The notes beneath the pieces are model-generated. The model made no database searches and had not been told where the DNA came from. It saw nothing but the letters and a program-made list of their open reading frames with translations. A program made the translations under genes and the position numbers. Below are positions 6,003-8,659 of a stretch of 8,659 nucleotides of DNA, one piece after another; position 1 is the first letter of the stretch; every line of letters starts with the position of its first letter. This stretch comes from Candidatus Woesearchaeota archaeon (GTDB taxonomy: Archaea; Nanobdellota; Nanobdellia; Woesearchaeales; GW2011-AR15): positions 1 through 8,659 of the forward strand of contig JAMPXQ010000054.1 in assembly GCA_023701075.1 (NCBI GenBank), given 5' to 3'.

Positions 6003-6152
6003 ATGATGCAGTATAGCCGAAACGGCCTCTACGTCAAAAGAAAAATCAAAGCCAGGCAGACGCATGGCGGCGAGAAAAAATCTGTTGATTTTGTCAATGT
6101 TTTCCTGTTTGTGCTGCTGTTTGTCGTGATAATACTATTCATCGTAACATAG
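6003..6152 (+). CDS. Small basic tail-anchored membrane protein (49 aa), unknown function
   Basis: The frame runs ATG ATG CAG TAT to TAG and encodes 49 residues. Residues 1-26 are hydrophilic and basic (for example VKRKIKARQ at 11-19, then HGGEKK). Residues 30-48 form one strongly hydrophobic helix (VNVFLFVLLFVVIILFIV), followed by a single Thr. The basic N-terminus and terminal helix suggest a C-tail-anchored protein with its N-terminus in the cytoplasm. I recognise no family. Support comes from the TATA box 33 bases upstream, absence of any competing gene on this stretch, and the clean division into a basic part and a membrane part. A second ATG at 6006 is an equally possible start. The last 14 bases overlap the 3' end of the opposing asparagine-synthetase-like gene. 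Confidence 0.65.
   Translation: MMQYSRNGLYVKRKIKARQTHGGEKKSVDFVNVFLFVLLFVVIILFIVT
6075..6080 (-). terminator. Possible T-tract terminator for the HerA/asparagine-synthetase-like operon
   Basis: On the minus strand a run of six T, within GATTTTTTCTC, lies about 60 bases past the stop of the asparagine-synthetase-like gene. Archaeal RNA polymerase can stop at such tracts. If it is used, the 3' end of that transcript would be antisense to roughly half of the small membrane-protein gene. Confidence 0.25.
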
Positions 6153-7041
6153 AGAGATAGTCTTTCTTGAACTTCCCACCATTCATCTTTGCCAATCTTG
6201 AGAGAGCCTTATCAAAGCTGCTGCCATACTGCGCTGCTTTCTTCGGCCTGAAGGCATATTCTTCTTTCAGACCTAGCTTTTGCATCAGCACCCTGAAGAT
6301 GTATTTCTTGTGGCCATCCCTGATCTTCAGATCTCCTGATACCTGCATCGCTGCTAGAATAAGATCCTTATCCAGGAATGGTGTCAGAAATGCCGCCTGC
6401 TTATGTTTTGCTATGCTATAATCCCTTCCGAAGTCGCGCGAATATGTCGTCTTCAGCCCTTTCCAGCATTCTTCATTTATATCCTGCGACTGCTCATGCC
6501 TATGATATCCGGCAAATATCTCTTCACTGCCAAGCCCGCCGAATAAGACCGATATGCCGTCCTTCTCTGCCAAATCCAAGGCTGCAAGCTCAACTGCACC
6601 TACTCCATAGTTCACGACATCCTTGTCTTTATCATCCAATATCTTCGCCAGCCTCCTAAAAAGCAGATCCATTTCTTTAAGACTGAGCTCTTTCTTGACA
6701 TGATTAAATCCGTATTCTCCTGCTATCCTTGCAGACATCATTAAATCTTCTGAACCTTCTATGCCTACTGTATAGCAGACAAAATCCGCTTTGAGCTGCC
6801 TGCATATGAAAGAGATGCCTGTAGAATCCACTCCTCCAGAGAAAAATATGCCGAAACGCTTTTTTGGAAGCCGTCTTTTTATCGCTTCAATGAACGGTTG
6901 CTCGATTAGCGTCACTGCCTTTTTCTCATCAGAGATTATATCCTTTGAAGAAATCTTTTCCTTGAGAGATTCAATATATCCCTCCCACTGTTCCTTAGAG
7001 ACCAATCTGCCATCTTTTGATATGCCTGAAAGCTCTGCCAT
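6139..7041 (-). CDS. Stand-alone asparagine-synthetase-like PP-loop enzyme
   Basis: A 300-residue protein matching only the C-terminal synthetase half of AsnB. It should adenylate a carboxylate with ATP and attach an amine. Seen: the PP-loop SGGVDS (68-73) after strand FGIFF, the GGLGSEEIFAGYHRH block (168-182) that corresponds to SGEGSDELFGGY of AsnB, LTPFLD (219-224), KKYIFR (245-250), and RPKKAAQYGS (265-274). The N-terminal Cys-2 glutaminase domain is absent, and the first 55 residues are a short helical lead-in, so it would need free ammonia, another amine, or a partner. The GLGSEE block, RH pair and AAQYGS ending recall ASNSD1-type homologues rather than true AsnB. ATG at 7041 lies 3 bases after the HerA stop, in the same frame. 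The nearest alternative Met is residue 101, so this start is secure. Confidence 0.9.
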   Translation of the reverse strand: MAELSGISKDGRLVSKEQWEGYIESLKEKISSKDIISDEKKAVTLIEQPFIEAIKRRLPKKRFGIFFSGGVDSTGISFICRQLKADFVCYTVGIEGSEDLMMSARIAGEYGFNHVKKELSLKEMDLLFRRLAKILDDKDKDVVNYGVGAVELAALDLAEKDGISVLFGGLGSEEIFAGYHRHEQSQDINEECWKGLKTTYSRDFGRDYSIAKHKQAAFLTPFLDKDLILAAMQVSGDLKIRDGHKKYIFRVLMQKLGLKEEYAFRPKKAAQYGSSFDKALSRLAKMNGGKFKKDYLSMLR

Positions 7042-7044
7042 CCT

Positions 7045-8659
7045 TCAAAGGAGCTCATGCTTCAATATAAAGCATTCTCTCATATCCCTCACTTTTGTGA
7101 ACCTTGAGACCTTCTCTCTCAACTCGTCTGCTGTTATCTTTGCCTCTCTCTTCTCATCATAATTAATTGAGATGAACTCTATCTTGGAATAGGATGCATT
7201 CTTCTTCAACTGTGTGAATATGTATTTGTCTGAGATAGCATACTTGCCATTGAACACTATATAACCCAGATTCTGCAGAGTCTTAAGCTCTTCTTCTGAA
7301 CCCAGCGGCAGTCCTTTTTTTATCAAGTCTGCCGGAAGGAATTCTTTCAACTGAAAAGCAGCATGAAGGACATTTATCTGCAGCTGCGAGAGCTTCTCCA
7401 GCTGCGGAAGGATCTTTGTCTGGTAGCTCTCCAGATCAACTACGACCTCTCCCTTGATTGAATCCACCAATAGGTTATATTCTCCGTTCTTGTCTTCGCA
7501 TAATACCATATATCCAGGGACCAATACCTGGGATGCATCCTTCCCATGCATCAACTTCAAATCCTTCTTTGTTATCTGCGGCTTCACTACAGGAAGGATC
7601 TCCTTCTCTTCAAACGCCTCTATCTTCTTCAACACATCCTTCCCTACATCTTCCATTATCTCTGCTGCATGCCCGCCATGGAGCGTCATCCTAGGACGGA
7701 TGTTCACGAAAAGCGGCATATCAACTATCCCTGTAACTAGTGCAGTCCCAATAGACAGGTTCTTTATCTCATCCTCTGATTCTGCGGTTATGCCCTCTAC
7801 GCTTGAAGATATCGCCTTTAGATCATTCGGATTCGTGACTTTCAGAATTATCTGGGTAGTACACTGACTGAGCACTGACTTATCGACCCTTGCCGGACGC
7901 TGGCTTATTATGCAGAGGCCGAGGCCAAACTTCCTGCCTTCTGATGCTACTGTCCTCAAGACTTTTGAACACCTTGTCTCTCCAAAGCTACGTTCAGGGC
8001 AATAATTGTGCGCCTCTTCTATCACTGTGAAAAATGGCGGTATCTTCTCCTGCTTCCTAAGCTCAAACAGATCCTTGAGAAGCTTATAGACTATTATCTC
8101 CTGGACATCCGGCGGGATGCCTTTTAGGTTTATTATGGTGCATCTGCCTGACTGTATCAATTCATTATATGGAGTGTATGAATCTGAAAAGATATGCAGA
8201 TTGTTGAGATATTCCAGGTTATTCACTATCGCCCACTTGCTGTTGTTCTCCTCTTTCTCCATCTCTAGAAGGATTGTCGTGAAATTGACATGCTCTATGT
8301 TCTTCATCGCTGCATATAATATGCCCATCTGCGTATTAGATAATTTACCAGGTATGAGCTGAGTTATCTCAACCGGCGAGAGAGTGCTGCTTATCCTAAG
8401 AGGCTTCACCATCTGAAGGATCGTGTTATCTCCATACTCATAGACATTATGGAACTTCTTTGGCGAAAGACCATATTTTTTCAGCGTCTCCTTCTCTTCC
8501 TCATTAGGGGATGATATCGAAGAATATTCTCCGTGCGGGTCTATGACCAATATAGGTATCTTCTTATCCAATATCTCCTCTATCAAGACACCGACTGCAT
8601 AAGACTTGCCTGCCCCTGACTTTGCAAGGACGGCTATATGCTTTGTCAAAAGCTTCTCC
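7045..8659 (-). CDS. HerA-type hexameric DNA translocase/ATPase with C-terminal extension, 5' end outside window
   Basis: A DUF87/HerA-family ATPase; family members form hexameric rings that move along DNA, often with the NurA nuclease in end resection. 537 residues are visible, reading in from the edge as EKLLTKHIAVLAKSGAGKS; a TTG at 8649 is in frame but is an internal Leu, not the start. Walker A Lys18 is in SGAGKS, VIDPHGEY follows at about 38-45, Walker B is VIEEAH (212-217), and SQRPARVD with VLSQCTTQIILKVTNPND (252-279) is the HerA sensor region. The N-terminal HAS-barrel, usually 100-150 residues, is outside the window. After the core come about 200 further residues (from about 335), including a likely winged-helix stretch near 424-468. 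It forms an operon with the asparagine-synthetase-like gene. Its usual partners NurA, Mre11 and Rad50 are not in this window. Confidence 0.9.
   Translation of the reverse strand, partial: EKLLTKHIAVLAKSGAGKSYAVGVLIEEILDKKIPILVIDPHGEYSSISSPNEEEKETLKKYGLSPKKFHNVYEYGDNTILQMVKPLRISSTLSPVEITQLIPGKLSNTQMGILYAAMKNIEHVNFTTILLEMEKEENNSKWAIVNNLEYLNNLHIFSDSYTPYNELIQSGRCTIINLKGIPPDVQEIIVYKLLKDLFELRKQEKIPPFFTVIEEAHNYCPERSFGETRCSKVLRTVASEGRKFGLGLCIISQRPARVDKSVLSQCTTQIILKVTNPNDLKAISSSVEGITAESEDEIKNLSIGTALVTGIVDMPLFVNIRPRMTLHGGHAAEIMEDVGKDVLKKIEAFEEKEILPVVKPQITKKDLKLMHGKDASQVLVPGYMVLCEDKNGEYNLLVDSIKGEVVVDLESYQTKILPQLEKLSQLQINVLHAAFQLKEFLPADLIKKGLPLGSEEELKTLQNLGYIVFNGKYAISDKYIFTQLKKNASYSKIEFISINYDEKREAKITADELREKVSRFTKVRDMRECFILKHELL

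Noticed and set aside
7022..7060. Shine-Dalgarno for the asparagine-synthetase-like gene (GAAGG before its ATG)
   Set aside because: GAAGG touches the ATG with no spacer, too close to pair with 16S rRNA in the usual way; coupling to HerA translation explains initiation better.
7454..7867. 137-codon plus-strand frame
   Set aside because: Opposite the HerA-type ATPase; composition is typical of a reverse-frame shadow and no promoter is seen.
8647..8649. TTG as start codon of the HerA-type gene
   Set aside because: The frame stays open to the window edge, and the codon falls inside the LLTKHIAVLAKSG segment just before Walker A, so it is an internal Leu and the true start is outside.
1..8659. 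Mobile element, defence island or CRISPR array
   Set aside because: No transposase, integrase, Cas gene, terminal inverted repeats or regularly spaced repeats were found on either strand. HerA-family ATPases do occur in some defence systems (for example with SIR2 or DUF4297 partners), but no such partner is present here.

Overview
The window looks archaeal. Two plus-strand genes have a TTTATATA box 30 and 33 bases ahead of the ATG, the arrangement of archaeal leaderless transcripts, and one gene encodes a HerA-type DNA translocase. The DNA is AT-rich, with ATA and AGA/AGG codons common. A reduced-genome (DPANN-like) archaeon is a reasonable guess, but no rRNA or marker gene here proves it.

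Layout. From 4734 leftwards to the window edge runs a tightly packed minus-strand operon of four genes: a D-Ala-D-Ala-ligase-like ATP-grasp enzyme, two tandem paralogous ATP-grasp proteins, and a fold-type III PLP-dependent decarboxylase of the LysA/ornithine decarboxylase superfamily that runs off the left edge. A 186-base divergent intergenic region (4735..4920) carries promoters for this operon and for a plus-strand PfkB-family sugar/nucleoside kinase (4921..5922). A hairpin with a T-rich tail follows the kinase. Next comes a short gene at 6003..6152 with its own TATA box, encoding a 49-residue basic protein with one C-terminal membrane helix. It meets, tail to tail with a 14-base overlap, a minus-strand pair reading in from the right edge: a HerA-type ATPase (5' end outside the window) followed 3 bases later by a stand-alone asparagine-synthetase-like PP-loop enzyme without a glutaminase domain.

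How the genes may work together. Three ATP-dependent carboxylate-amine/thiol ligase-type proteins and one amino-acid decarboxylase in a single overlapping operon suggest a small pathway that activates, joins and decarboxylates amino acids or short peptides. The product cannot be read from the sequence. The two paralogous ATP-grasp proteins share a departure from the family rule: the metal-binding Asn of the last Glu-x-Asn motif is Ala in one and Ser in the other. The other ligase lacks the N-terminal D-Ala site signature of true Ddl enzymes. This four-gene operon is the best candidate for an undescribed system here; the 49-residue tail-anchored protein is the best candidate for an overlooked gene. 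There is no sign of mobile elements, CRISPR arrays, tRNA or rRNA.
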